DNA of 64,000 bases from Myoxocephalus aenaeus (Eukaryota > Chordata > Actinopteri > Perciformes > Cottidae), in assembly GCA_038501785.1 (NCBI GenBank), contig JBAMJR010000189.1:2255501-2319500 (forward strand), written 5' to 3'. A program made the position numbers and the translations under genes. Below, piece by piece: positions 1-11,504 of the stretch. The first letter of the stretch is position 1; each line of letters begins with the position of its first letter. A model generated the notes under the pieces. That model did no database searches. It saw only the letters and a list, made by a program, of their open reading frames with translations, and was not told where the DNA came from.

Positions 1-35
1 CCCAAAGCATGTTTTCTGCCTCGCTGTGTTCTCAC

Positions 36-230
36 GTTGATTATAGCGTCCGTCTGGACGTAGTCCATGTCGGAGTCCCTGAGGCCCAGCTCCTTGCCGT
101 CTCTCTGGGCCGTGCTGACGATGCCGGTGGTGACCGTGTTCTGGAGGGCGAAGGGGCTGCCGATTGCAACCACGAACTCCCCGGGCCTCAGGTCTGCGCT
201 GTGGCCCAGGAACAATATCGGCAGTTTCAT
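36..230 (-). CDS. htra3: htra3 exon 5: protease core, last exon in window
   Basis: 195 nt (65 codons). Contains LPILFLGHSADLRPGEFVVA, IGSPFALQNTVTTGIVST and ends DMDYVQTDAIIN just before the GNSGG catalytic serine loop, which falls on the next exon outside the window. The donor is GTGAGA at 35 and the acceptor CTTCCCAG before 230. Confidence 0.95.
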
Positions 231-2320
231 CTGGGAAGAGGCACAAGGGGTAAGATAATGCTGTTGCAGGATAGAGGATATTTGGGGAGTCCTTTACAAC
301 AACTCCTCAATCCGTACAACTAACGTTTGTTCCAAACCTCTGATACAATCCACAGGAGCATTTTCTAAATCAGTGCCCCAACCAATGGGTGGAGGTCAAC
401 ATTTCCTTTTCATTTCAGATTTAGGCAGTTTCTGTCATGAGGTAATGAGATTATAATCCAACATTCAGTTTCATTTGGGATTTAAAACTTAAAATCAGCC
501 AGGTTGTTGAACCTAGAGGTCAAAACCAGGAGGGTCAGCTTCCACTTTCAGTCCGGGGGGCAGACACAGTCACCTCATTTAAGAGTAGACTTAAGACTTT
601 CCTCTTTGATAGCGCTTATACTTAGGGCTGTTTCAGGCTTATAGTTAGGGCTGGCTCAGGTTTGCCCTGGTCCAGCCCCTAGATATGCTGCTATAGGCCT
701 AGACTGCTGGGGGACATCTTAGGATACACTGAGCTCCTCTTCTCTTCCTCTTTCGCTCCTCTTCTCTTCCTCTTTCACTCCTCCTCTCCTCTTCTTTCTC
801 TCCATCTGGATAAACTATTGTCTCTTCAATGCACATTACTAACTCTACTTTCTTTTTCCATGGATTCATGGCTGCCTGGAACCGGTCCTGCCCCGGGTCC
901 TACCCCGGGTCCTGCCCCGGGTCCTGCCGCCCCCCCACCCACCCCTCCTGCCATGGATCCATGGCTGCCTGGAACCGGTCCTGCCTGCTGCCATGGCCCT
1001 GCTGATGGAACCGGCCTGGAACCGGTCCTGCCTGCTGCCATGGCCCTTCTGATGCCCCCCTCCTCTCTACCGCCTTCTGCTTCATGGATTATCAGGATCA
1101 TGGACCATGCCTAATACTCATTATATGAATAATTTCTGTCATATTCATTGAATGTGCTGTAACTACGCTATTCATTCTGGCCACATGACATCTATTGCTT
1201 CTGTCCATCCGGGGAGAGGGATCCTCCTCTGTTGCTCTCCCTCAGGTTTCTTCCCTTTTTTCCCTGTAAAAGGGTTTTTACTATCTTTCTAGGGGAGTTT
1301 TTCCTGATCCGATGTGAGGTCCCGGGACAGGATGTTATGTGTACAGATTGTAAAGCCCTCCGAGGCAAACTTGTATTTGTGATGTTGGGCTATATAAAAT
1401 AAACTGAATTGAATTGAATTGAAAACCAGAGGTTGCATTGCGATGTAAAAGACAGTCATAGATAATTCCTTAGAATGTTCACCTCCATACGCAGTTGTGC
1501 TTTTGTTGTACTGTTTCAACAATATTGGCAAGTACGAAAATAGAAAATATGATGCTGGTTGTGAGAAGACTTTCTGTTAATATGCGCTGCATTCCTCCGA
1601 ATCAAACCTCTTTCACAGCTGTGTAAGAGGCTTGTGAGTCTTCCATACACCAAAAATGACCTTGTACCATAAGCCTGTACATTTACACTTTTAAGACCCA
1701 ACGTGTGTTAAAACAAAAACTGCAATGTCGATTACTTCAGTTTGGGACACACGAAAGCTTTAACTGCTAATTTAACATTTCCAAGAATACAGTGTGCAAG
1801 TATGACAAACAGAGGCTATAAAACCTCACATAACCAACAATCAGCAAGTCTGGACTGTGAAGACAAATTAAATAAAGTGTGGAAAACCATGAATAACAGC
1901 CTGATGATGATGATAATGGCTGTATAACATACACAGTCAATAAAAGTACATCGGTAGAGTCCATGCAGCAATATACCGTGCAATATATTTTTTTAAAGCA
2001 AGTCGTACGGAGACTGAAGGAAAAGGGGAGGGAGGATATGACAAAAAGACGAGTGGAGGAGGTGACAGGAGAAAAAGAATGGAGCTGAGTATAAACACAT
2101 GCTCAGCAGACAGATGGTGTGACTAAAGGAGAGGAGGAACGGGCAGGAAGGGTTTCTTTTAGGTGGAGCCCTTGTGGATCGGGTTTCTCTTGGTCCCGAT
2201 CCAGCTCTCTTGGCTCCAATGCAGAGATGTCAACTGAGGTTCAACTGGTGAAGATATTTTTGCACTGAATAACCCGCCGGTGTCTTCACCTCTACACATC
2301 GTGTGTGGCTAAGGATTGTT

Positions 2321-2401
<81 letters not shown>

Positions 2402-5400
2402 TATAAATACAAGTTTCCAAATATACCAAATCAGGCTCTCCAGCTGAGCTTTGGGAAAATATTTATTTTATGATTTTCAAAGCATCTCGAAAACTCCCAT
2501 TTGATGAAACGTGAACGCCATAAAAAAAAAGTCTTAATTCTCAACATAGTTTCACTAAACTATTGGAAAAAGATGATAAAGAATACTTGCGAAACCACTG
2601 TACAATGTGGAAATATTTTTGTATTGTTATTTAAAGCTGCATTAATCCTTTTAATGCCACAGCGTTATGTTTTCAGGGTTTTCATCCGTCAGAATGGGAC
2701 GGACGTCGGCTATGGGGTTAGTTCAGTCTCATTAATGACAAATGCACACAGAAGGATTCACAAATGCGCACAGAACAATTCACAAATATATTCGATTTAC
2801 AAATGCACACAGAAGGGTTTACAAATACATTCCAATGATTTATATAAATGTAAAAAAAAAAATCACAAATATATTTCTGCATTTGTATGTATTTGTGCGT
2901 TGATTTTTCTATTTCTTTTTGGATTTGTATGGATTTATTTGTGGATCGCACTGCATTTGTTTGTGAATAGCTTCACATTTACGAGTGGCCATTTGACCAC
3001 GGAGACCCGAAGCAAGCGGATGTTTGGAACACATCCAAACATCTTAAGATGGGCACTTTGGGCTGTACTGGTACAGTTAAGATGTTGGATGTGTGTACCA
3101 GACGCCATTGTTTGACTTCTGACTGATCACCTGTGCAAATTCCATAACTATAACGCTGGCACCGCCCTCGTGGGTAGGGAGCTGCACTCATGTGATTGGT
3201 CGAAAATGAGTGCGACATCTGATTGGCTACGGGTAGGTCCATATTGAAAAAGATGCATTTGGGAATCCAAGCACGTCAGGGGAGTCTCAAAAAAGCCACT
3301 TGTAAATGTGAAGCTATCCACAAATAAATCCATACAAATCCACAAAGAAATAGAAAAATCTACGCACAAATACATACAAATGCAGAAATATATTTGTGAT
3401 TTTTTTTTACATTTATATAAATCATTGGAATGTATTTGTAAATCCTTCTGTGTGCATTTGTAAATCGCAAATATTTGTGAATTGTTCTGTGCGCATTTGT
3501 GAATCTTTCTGTGTGCATTTGTCATTAATGAGACTGAACTAACCCCATAGTCGTCCCATTCTGACAGAATTGATTTGAATTTGGAGGTCAAAGTAAATGT
3601 GACTGCACGTTCGTGCCATTCTCGTGCACGTTATATGCCTCGACGGACTTTCTTCAAATTTGGCACAAACGTCCACTTTGGTGGTCAAAGGTCAAGATCA
3701 CTGTAACCTCACAAAACACGCTGGTGACCATAACTCAATAATTCTTATGCTAATTTGACCTCTACTGTACGTGCCAAAAATACATTAAAATGTTTCTTGC
3801 CTGTGATGGTATATACACTGTTGGAGCTTCTCCCTTTCAGCTAAGATCAAATGTTGTATCCTGTCTCGTGGTACCTTCTGGTGTGACTAATGTAAGATGA
3901 CTTTATGCCATGGTGTCACAGATTAAATGTATGGAAAAGAGACAGTGCTGGAACGGACAATAGATTTGTTCGTGGCAGAACACGCGTCCGAACTTGTTCT
4001 CCCGTTCGCCCCCTAGTGGCTCGAATATTTAAATAGAAAAGAAAAGAAACATGCACTTTATTAATCCCCTTGGGGAAATTCTTCTCTGCATTTGACCCAT
4101 CCCTGGATAGGGAGCAGTGGGCAGCCCTGTGAGGCACCCGGGGAGCAGTTAAGGGTTCAGTGTCTTGCTCAGGGACGCTTCGGCATGTGAGCTATGGGGG
4201 GACTGGGGATCGAGCCGGCTACCTTGTGGTTGTGGGACAACCACTCATCCCCCTGAGCTACAGCCGGTTAAGGTTTGAGCCGCTACATTAAGTCGAAAAC
4301 TACGCTTCATGGGAACGCGTATGGACCGTCGTTTGTTGGAACAGGCTGGATTGGAGGCGCTGGACTCAACAGCTGATCAAGCGCTGGATTGGACAGCTGA
4401 TCAACGTCGCTGGACTCCGCAGCTGGTCGCGTCGCTGGTCGCGTCGCTGGTCGCGTCGCTGGTCGCGTCGCTGGTCGCGTCGCTGGTCGCGTCGCTGGTC
4501 GCGTCGCAGGAGTCAACAGCTGATCAAACGTCACGTGATTCAGCAGCAGGTAGACTTTGCTGGATTCAATCGCGGAGCGATTGGACATCGCCAGATGTGG
4601 CGTTTGCGTTGAAGTATAATTGGACAACTGATCATCACCACCAAGGTACGATTTGGACCAATAGAAACTCTGAATAGGCAGAGGTATGTAGCGCTACCAA
4701 GCTGGACATGTTAAAGTTGTATGCGCACTTTTATTTTTTGTGTATAAATACAATGCATTGGTTCCATCTTATAGGCCGAATATAAGAGCTGTACGGGTGG
4801 TTTATTTTGAATTGTTTAATGTATGATGGATTCTGATATAGGCCTGAAGGTATCAAATCAAGGTTCTATTGTTAAGGAGCCAACCATGGCTGAAACACAG
4901 TCAAATCCAAGCGTGGCCAATGGTGAAAAGGAAACACAATCTGTCACGAAAAGTCCTATTAAACTGAGACAAAAGGCATTAATGGGCAAACTGGACATGC
5001 TGCAAAAGACTCGGAAGGCCAAATTAAACAAAGCCTCTGACCTTAAAATGACAATTCAAGACCTAATGCATGACAGAGAACACGAAACAGAGGTGCAATG
5101 TACCTTTGATAAATACTAGTGCTGTCAAACGATTAAAATATTTAATCGCGATTAATCACATTTATGTCATAGTTAACTCGCGATTAATCGCAATTAATCG
5201 CAATTTTTTTTTCTTCATTTTAATGCTCTTATCAACATGAAAAAGTGGATTGGCTTGCTTTATGCAAATGTTTTATTTTATTGAAAAACAACTGCCAAAC
5301 AGGGCAGTACAAAATAAAATGATAAAGTGCACATTTCACGTAAACAAGGGTTTACAAAATAAAATGATAAAGTGCACATTTCAGGTAAACAAGGGTTTAC

Positions 5401-8400
5401 AAAATAAAATGATAAAGTGCACATTTCAGGTAAACAAGGATTTACAAAATAGAATTATAAAGTGCACATTTCAGGTAAACAAGGGTTTACAAAATAAAAT
5501 TATAAAGTGCACATTTCAGGTAATGGTGGCTCTCGAAGGCAATTCGTAGGTCCTGTCGTTGGATGCGATGCGTATTATATCAGCTAGACCAGGGGTGGGC
5601 AAACTTTTTGGCTCAGGGGCCACATTGAATTAAAAAATTTGACAGACGGGCCGGGCCAGTATCAGATGGATGGAGAGTGTTTGTGTTCCGTGGGTCGAAT
5701 GTGCGTTAGTTATGTTAGTTATACTGAGGAAAAATACTCTGCATGCAGCTGTCAGTTCATTTTACAACTCGAAAACTGTTGTAGTACAAACCCTGTCTCC
5801 GGCGACAGAAAGTGATTCATATTACTGTAATTCTTCTAAAGTTAACGCTTTACGACATAATTAAAAAGGATTCTGACCGCTAAGAAGTGGAGCTTTTGTC
5901 TGTGGGATCAGTGGGGGAGGGGTGGAATTGCAAGTGTTGTGTGTGCGCTCTAGTTCAGCAGAACACGGCAGGCAGCGGTCCCCACGGCACGTAAAAACTG
6001 CTGTAACGCCTCTCTGTTCCCGACTTGATTTTCCCAAAGCACAATGATGGCAACAGACCAGCATCAATGTTTCTTCATGCTTATTTATTGCACAGCGCTC
6101 TTTTAGGCTTTTCGTGAGTGTGTTCTTCTGCAGCAGAGCCGTGTGCGCAGCAGAAGGCATTACAGCGTCTTTCTGCTGCAGCAGAACACACGAAAAGCCT
6201 AAAAGAGCGCTGTGCAATAAATAAGCATGAAGAAACATCAACGCTGGTCTGTTGTGGTCATCGTGCTTCGGGAAACTGAACTTGGGAACGGAGAAGCGCT
6301 ACAGCGGTCTTTACTATAACTTATAATTATTTAAAATAAAAAACTTTTTTTTAATATATTTTTTTAATAACTTTTTTTTAATATATTTTTTTAATGTTAT
6401 AATAATTATAATACTCGGCGGGCCGTATATTAATACTCGGCATCCGGCCCGCGGGCCGTAGTTTGCCCACCTCTGAGCTAGACCCTCGTCCTCCACAACG
6501 TTAACAGGCGTACACACAGTAGCCACCCATTTAGCTATGGCTGCAATAAGTTTGTTCTTCGTTGTGGTGTCCATGTGTTTCTGTCCGAAGTCATCCATTC
6601 TTGTCTGCTATGACGAGGGGGCGCAGAGTTAGCATCAGCTGTGTGCTTGGCCATCAAGTGGTATTTCAGACTGGATAGGCTACGATGATAGCTCAGTTCA
6701 CAATGACAAATGGCACATACCACTTTGGTCTTGTCAAGGGAACCATCTGACAACTTTTTGAAAGTAAACTTTCCATTCATTAGCGTCTTATCATTCATTT
6801 TGCCATATCATGCTCACCATTCATTCATTTCAAACCGTAACGTTAGCCTAGCTTCCAAGCCCAAACGGCGTGCCTATTGTTTTGCTTCCGGTTGAGCTAC
6901 CTCCGGCGCGGTGCTCGCGAGAAAACAAATTTAAAATGAAAATGCGTTAACGCTGTTAATAAAATTGACGGCGTTAAAATTGGTTTGCGTTAACGCCGTT
7001 AATAACGCACTAATACGACAGCACTAATAAATACACAACTCTTTGCAAAGAAGCCAAGGAACAACATCGATCTCTGTCACAAATCTTGCCTCATGAAGAA
7101 AGGGAGAAACATGAGATATGGTTCGAAGCAAAAATGTTGAGTGTTCATGAATTTAGTGATGCTGTGAATAAGTGGTTGTGTAATGCAGACATGTCTAAAC
7201 CTGGTTAAAATTATCACGAGAGTGAAGTAAAACCCAGTGACAGTATTTCCAATGTGGAAACCAATGTTTCTAATCGGAAATCAAGCAGAAAAAGTCACAC
7301 CAGCTCAAGAACCAGCAAATCATCTTCATCTGTACGGATTCAGATAGAGGCAGAGAGAGCAGCACTTGAAGTTCGCACTGCAGCCTTAAAGGAGAAGCAC
7401 GAGCTGGAGGAGCAAGCTGAGTTGCTGAGAAAGAGAAGGGAAAAACTGGAGGTCGACACAGAAATGGCCGCCTTTGCTGCTAAATTAGCAGCATTGAATG
7501 CCTCTGGTCACCAAGCTTTGTCAAATACACAATCAAATGGAATGGAATCATACTTTGAAAAGGGAACAAAGTTAACACTCTCAGTCGACATGCCAAAGCA
7601 TATCAACCAGCATATGTGGATTTGCAACAACCACATATACAAGAACAGTGTGCATATAGGTATGCAACACAAGAGAACAGTAAGGTCCGTCAACTGAAAC
7701 CGGAAAATGCATCAGTCAAATCTCTCTTGGATCATCATCGTGTGCAGCGAACTAATCCAGCTGTCATTCAGTCTCAAAGCTCCCATAAAGGAAGTGACGA
7801 AACATCAGCTCTCTACAACCTACTGCAAAGGCAAAATTAAATAACAACTATGCTTATCCAACAACAAGCCTCTCATTTACTACCACCAAGAGAAATTCCA
7901 TTTTTTGATGGGGATCCTCTGCAGTACAGAACATTTATCAGAGCCTTTGAACATTGTGTGGAGAGTAAAGCAAGTAACGGAGGAGACTGTCTACTATTTT
8001 TTGGATAAATACACAAGAGGTCCACCGAAGGAGCTAGTGCGTAGCTGTCAGCATATGGCTCCAGACAGAGGCTATGCTACAGCCAAGGATCTGCTTCAGG
8101 AACACTTTAGGAATGAACACAAAGTTACTGCAGCATATATGGAGAAAGCCCTCTTCTGGCCGGTCGTGAAGCCTGAGGATGTCAAATCGCTCCAAGCCTA
8201 TGCCCTCTTTCTGCATGAGTGCTGTAATGCAATGGAGGACATACAGTACATGAAAGAGCTGTATATGCCAGCGAATATGAGAGCAGTGATTCTGAAGCTT
8301 CCGTACAAGCTAAGAGAAAAATGGAGAGTCTCTGCATGTGAGCTACTGGAAAACCTCAAACGCAGAGCACAGTTCATTGATATTGTCATATTCATTGAGC

Positions 8401-11400
8401 ATGAAGTCAAAATAGTGTCTGACCCAATCTTTGGCGACATTCAGGATACACAACTGCATACAGTAGGCAAATATATCAACAGGATCAAATCGGAACTGCA
8501 GCCAAGATTCAAAGCAAGTAGCTTTGCAACTTCTGTTACCGTTGCAACCCCGACCATTGAAGAAGCCAGAAGGCTAAGACATGATACAGGACAAAGTAGT
8601 TCATCTGCAAAGAACACTAGTTGTTTGTGTTGCTCTCAAGGTCACACACTGGAGATGTGTCCACGATTAGAAAAGATGACACACAGGCACAAGATGAACT
8701 TTCTTAAGAAAAATTGAATCTGTTTCGGCTGCCTTTGTGTTGGGCATATGAACAAGGATTGCGATAGGCGCTTGACTTGCAAGGTGTGCGGCCTAAACCA
8801 TCCCAGTGTTCTTCACATCCTCCAAAGAGAGAAATTAGTCGACACAAACTCAAGACACCTTAAGGAACCATCATTGAGTAGCGCACATGTCTCACTACAC
8901 GCATGTGGTCATACAGGGGCCGGTAAAAGTGATGGGATTCTACCCATTGTACCAATACAAGTGAAATCCAATAAGGGAGACCAAGTCATACAGACATATG
9001 CTTTTCTAGATCCAGGCAGTACAGCAACATTTTGTTCTGAAACCCTGATGAGGAGGCTTAATCTGAATGGAAGAAAAACCCAAATCCACTTAAGGACCAC
9101 GGGTTTAGGAGCAACAGTTTCCAGCTACGTGTTGACTGATTTGGATATTTCAAGTCTCACCGGGAAAAGGTTCTATGACTTGCCAGAGGTCTATACCCAG
9201 AAGAGAATGCCTGCAAACACGGATAACCTCATCAAAGAAGAGGATTTGGCAAAATGGCCATACTTGGATGGTGTTGGTGTTCCTAGAATTCAAGCTGATG
9301 TGGAGTTGTTGATAGGTACCAACGCCTCCAAAATGCTTGAGCCTTGGAGACTAATCAACAGCCATGGAAACGGACCGTATGCCATTAAGACCCTATTGGG
9401 GTGGGTTATTAATGGTTCCCTTCAAGGATCTAGTGATTGCTCGGAAGAGTTCTAAAGACGTATCCAGACAGGAAAGGACTGGTGCAGTCTGCATAAATGC
9501 AAATTAAGACTAGCACGCTGGACAAGCCAGTGTTGGAGCCAAAATGGGGTTTTATTGTTTGAGGGAATCACTGGGTGGTAGTGGGGACATGTAGTTCCTT
9601 TATTTGGACACAGGGTGGCACATTCAGTTAAAAGAGCATGTAGGTGAGTGCCAGGTGATGGGAACAGGTGTGTAGATGGGAAGCGAAATAGTTTTCGACC
9701 GTGGTCGAGACAGCTTCTCCCTTTCAGCTAAGATCAAATCTTGTATCCTGTCTCGTGGTACCTTCTGGTGTGACTAATGTAAAATGACTTTATGCCATGG
9801 TGTCACGGATTACATGTATGGATAAGAGACAGTGCTGGAGTGGACAATGGATTTGTTTGTGGCAGAACATGCGTCCGGGAGAACTTGTTCTCCCCCTAGT
9901 GGCTAGAATATTTAAATAGGTTAAGGTTTGAGCCTCTACATACACTAATGATCATCATAAGCTTTAATTTCTTGTAAATAGCATAACAATGGCATCAGCA
10001 ATGGCATCATCAATGGCGAAAATTCCCTCTTTGCTCATGTTTTATGTTTTTACATTATTATGAGATGCACCGCAATTGTCTTTTGAAAGATTATGTCTCA
10101 ATGCAGAAGACTCAATAATGGCCAAATGCAGGTACAAGTGCTTATGTTTTTTAAACGTTGCCATCTTTTACAGCGCAGGCATTCGATACGTAAATGATTT
10201 CAAGTCAGACAGGAAGCACCACCCAGTCTCTGAACGTCCAAGGTCATGACCGCACCTTTGGCTTCCTGGAATGGGGATTCACTTTTTCAATATTTAACCA
10301 AAACCTTCATCTTTCCAAAGTTTTTTTAACAGCAAGGATGCAATCTTAAAAAATATTATTGGAAAATGAAATACAAATCTAACATGTGCATAAGAATCGT
10401 GGTTTATCAACTGTGGCCAGTATCAGCCCAATAAATCTGCAAACTAATACAACTTGGGAGTTGACATGGGAGCAGTACACTGAGCAGAAACTCTATAATC
10501 CCCGAGTGGGACGAGCTGTGGATGTTGGCACTCGAGTTGGAAGTATTTGGTGTGACACCAAATACTTCCGGGGAGCTTCCAACTCAGGGGAGCTTTGCAT
10601 TCTGACTTTGGTCCATTAACCACACTCCAGTATTAACACCGCCATGAACCCGGACACACGACACACACTGTACACACCTTTAGTCTGCTGACCCTGACTC
10701 ACTACCCTGCTGGAGTTGGACTGCAGCAATCATTTTAAACAGACACTGTCTATCATTAAAACTACAGTTGATAACTTCAATGAGAATTACTTTTTTATCT
10801 CAATTGATCCAACTGTCACTCTGTAATGATAGCGGTAGATGATATTTAGTGAAAAACTCTGCCTCCTTTTGATACTTTAAATCATCCTCCTTTTAATGCT
10901 CCAAAGCTTGTGAATCAAACTGTCAAACTATGCAGTGCTAATCAAATGTGATGTCAAATATTTTCTGAAACATATTCTAGTGTAGTGTTTGGATGTAAAA
11001 TTAAGTAGCTGGCTCTACTGGGCCACCATGTTGAAAACCGTCAAAAGGATAAATCTTGGAGATCTCAATCATTATCAGCCAATATCTAAACAAAATAATC
11101 TCTGGAATCATCGGTAAATAACGCAAATCATTTCTCTTAAATATCCAGTTTTGAGCCCCCACCAGTCTGGTTTCAGACCTCTGCACCATTCCTGCTTTAC
11201 TTTATTGTTTATTGTATGGACAAAAGGAAGCATTGAGCTGCCAAAATATGTTGATACAATCAATCTCAGACACTCCAATGCTTGTAGATAGTTTCAGAAT
11301 TACCTTTCTGAAAGACCTAAGTCAGGGGCGTCCAAACTTTTTTCACTGAGGGCCACAAACAGAAAGATATACGAAAGTCTGGGCCACTCACTAGAGGTGA

Positions 11401-11437
11401 GGTATATCGCAAAATGAATCAAACGAGGTCAATTATG

Positions 11438-11504
<67 letters not shown>

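Larger units (their letters stand above)
5117..7026 (-). mobile_element. hAT (BED-finger) transposon, non-autonomous derivative, inside BEL element
   Basis: Termini TAGTGCTGTC (5117) and GACAGCACTA (7026) are inverted copies, flanked by an exact 8-bp duplication ATAAATAC (5109-5116 and 7027-7034), the hAT signature. The transposase is reduced to a BED finger on the minus strand plus a frame-shifted fragment. The rest is replaced by a 45-bp minisatellite, and another hAT element is inserted at 5590-6475. A second copy is at 45963-46641. Confidence 0.9.
4823..9455 (+). pseudogene. BEL/Pao gag and protease remnants
   Basis: Reading-frame pieces: 4823-5116 and 7035-7206 (split by the hAT insertion), 7254-7697 (charged coiled coil, RAALEVRTAALKEKHELEEQ), 7905-8714 (DUF1759-like, e.g. 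FLDKYTRGPPKELV; frame lost near 7955), then after a TGA at 8715-8717 a C-rich knuckle region (MNKDCDRRLTCKVCGLNHP). A DUF1758-like protease ends at 9455 (AFLDPGSTATFCSETL, then VELLIGTNA). The catalytic motif reads DPGST rather than the usual D-S/T-G. From 9456 to the 3' LTR there is only about 245 bases: pol has been deleted. Confidence 0.83.
3819..9940 (+). mobile_element. BEL/Pao LTR retrotransposon, internally deleted and nested
   Basis: Flanking 5-bp duplication TACAC at 3814-3818 and 9941-9945. LTRs are at 3819-4286 (carrying a 230-bp insertion) and about 9702-9940. The inside holds broken gag-like reading frames, zinc-knuckle motifs and a DUF1758-type aspartic protease region. Reverse transcriptase, RNase H and integrase are missing. 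A hAT element (5117-7026) is inserted in gag. The two LTRs differ by about a dozen substitutions plus two small indels, so this is a relatively old copy. It lies in an htra3 intron, antisense to the gene. BEL is assigned from the protease/gag domains and the 5-bp duplication. Confidence 0.88.

Noticed and set aside
4307..4677. ORFs with VASL or ATRP repeats
   Set aside because: They come from the 12-bp tandem repeat in the BEL leader; both strands are open only because the unit is a multiple of three.
5250..5549. CRISPR-like array at the 45-bp repeats
   Set aside because: The units are contiguous without unique spacers, and this is an animal genome: a minisatellite inside a hAT element.
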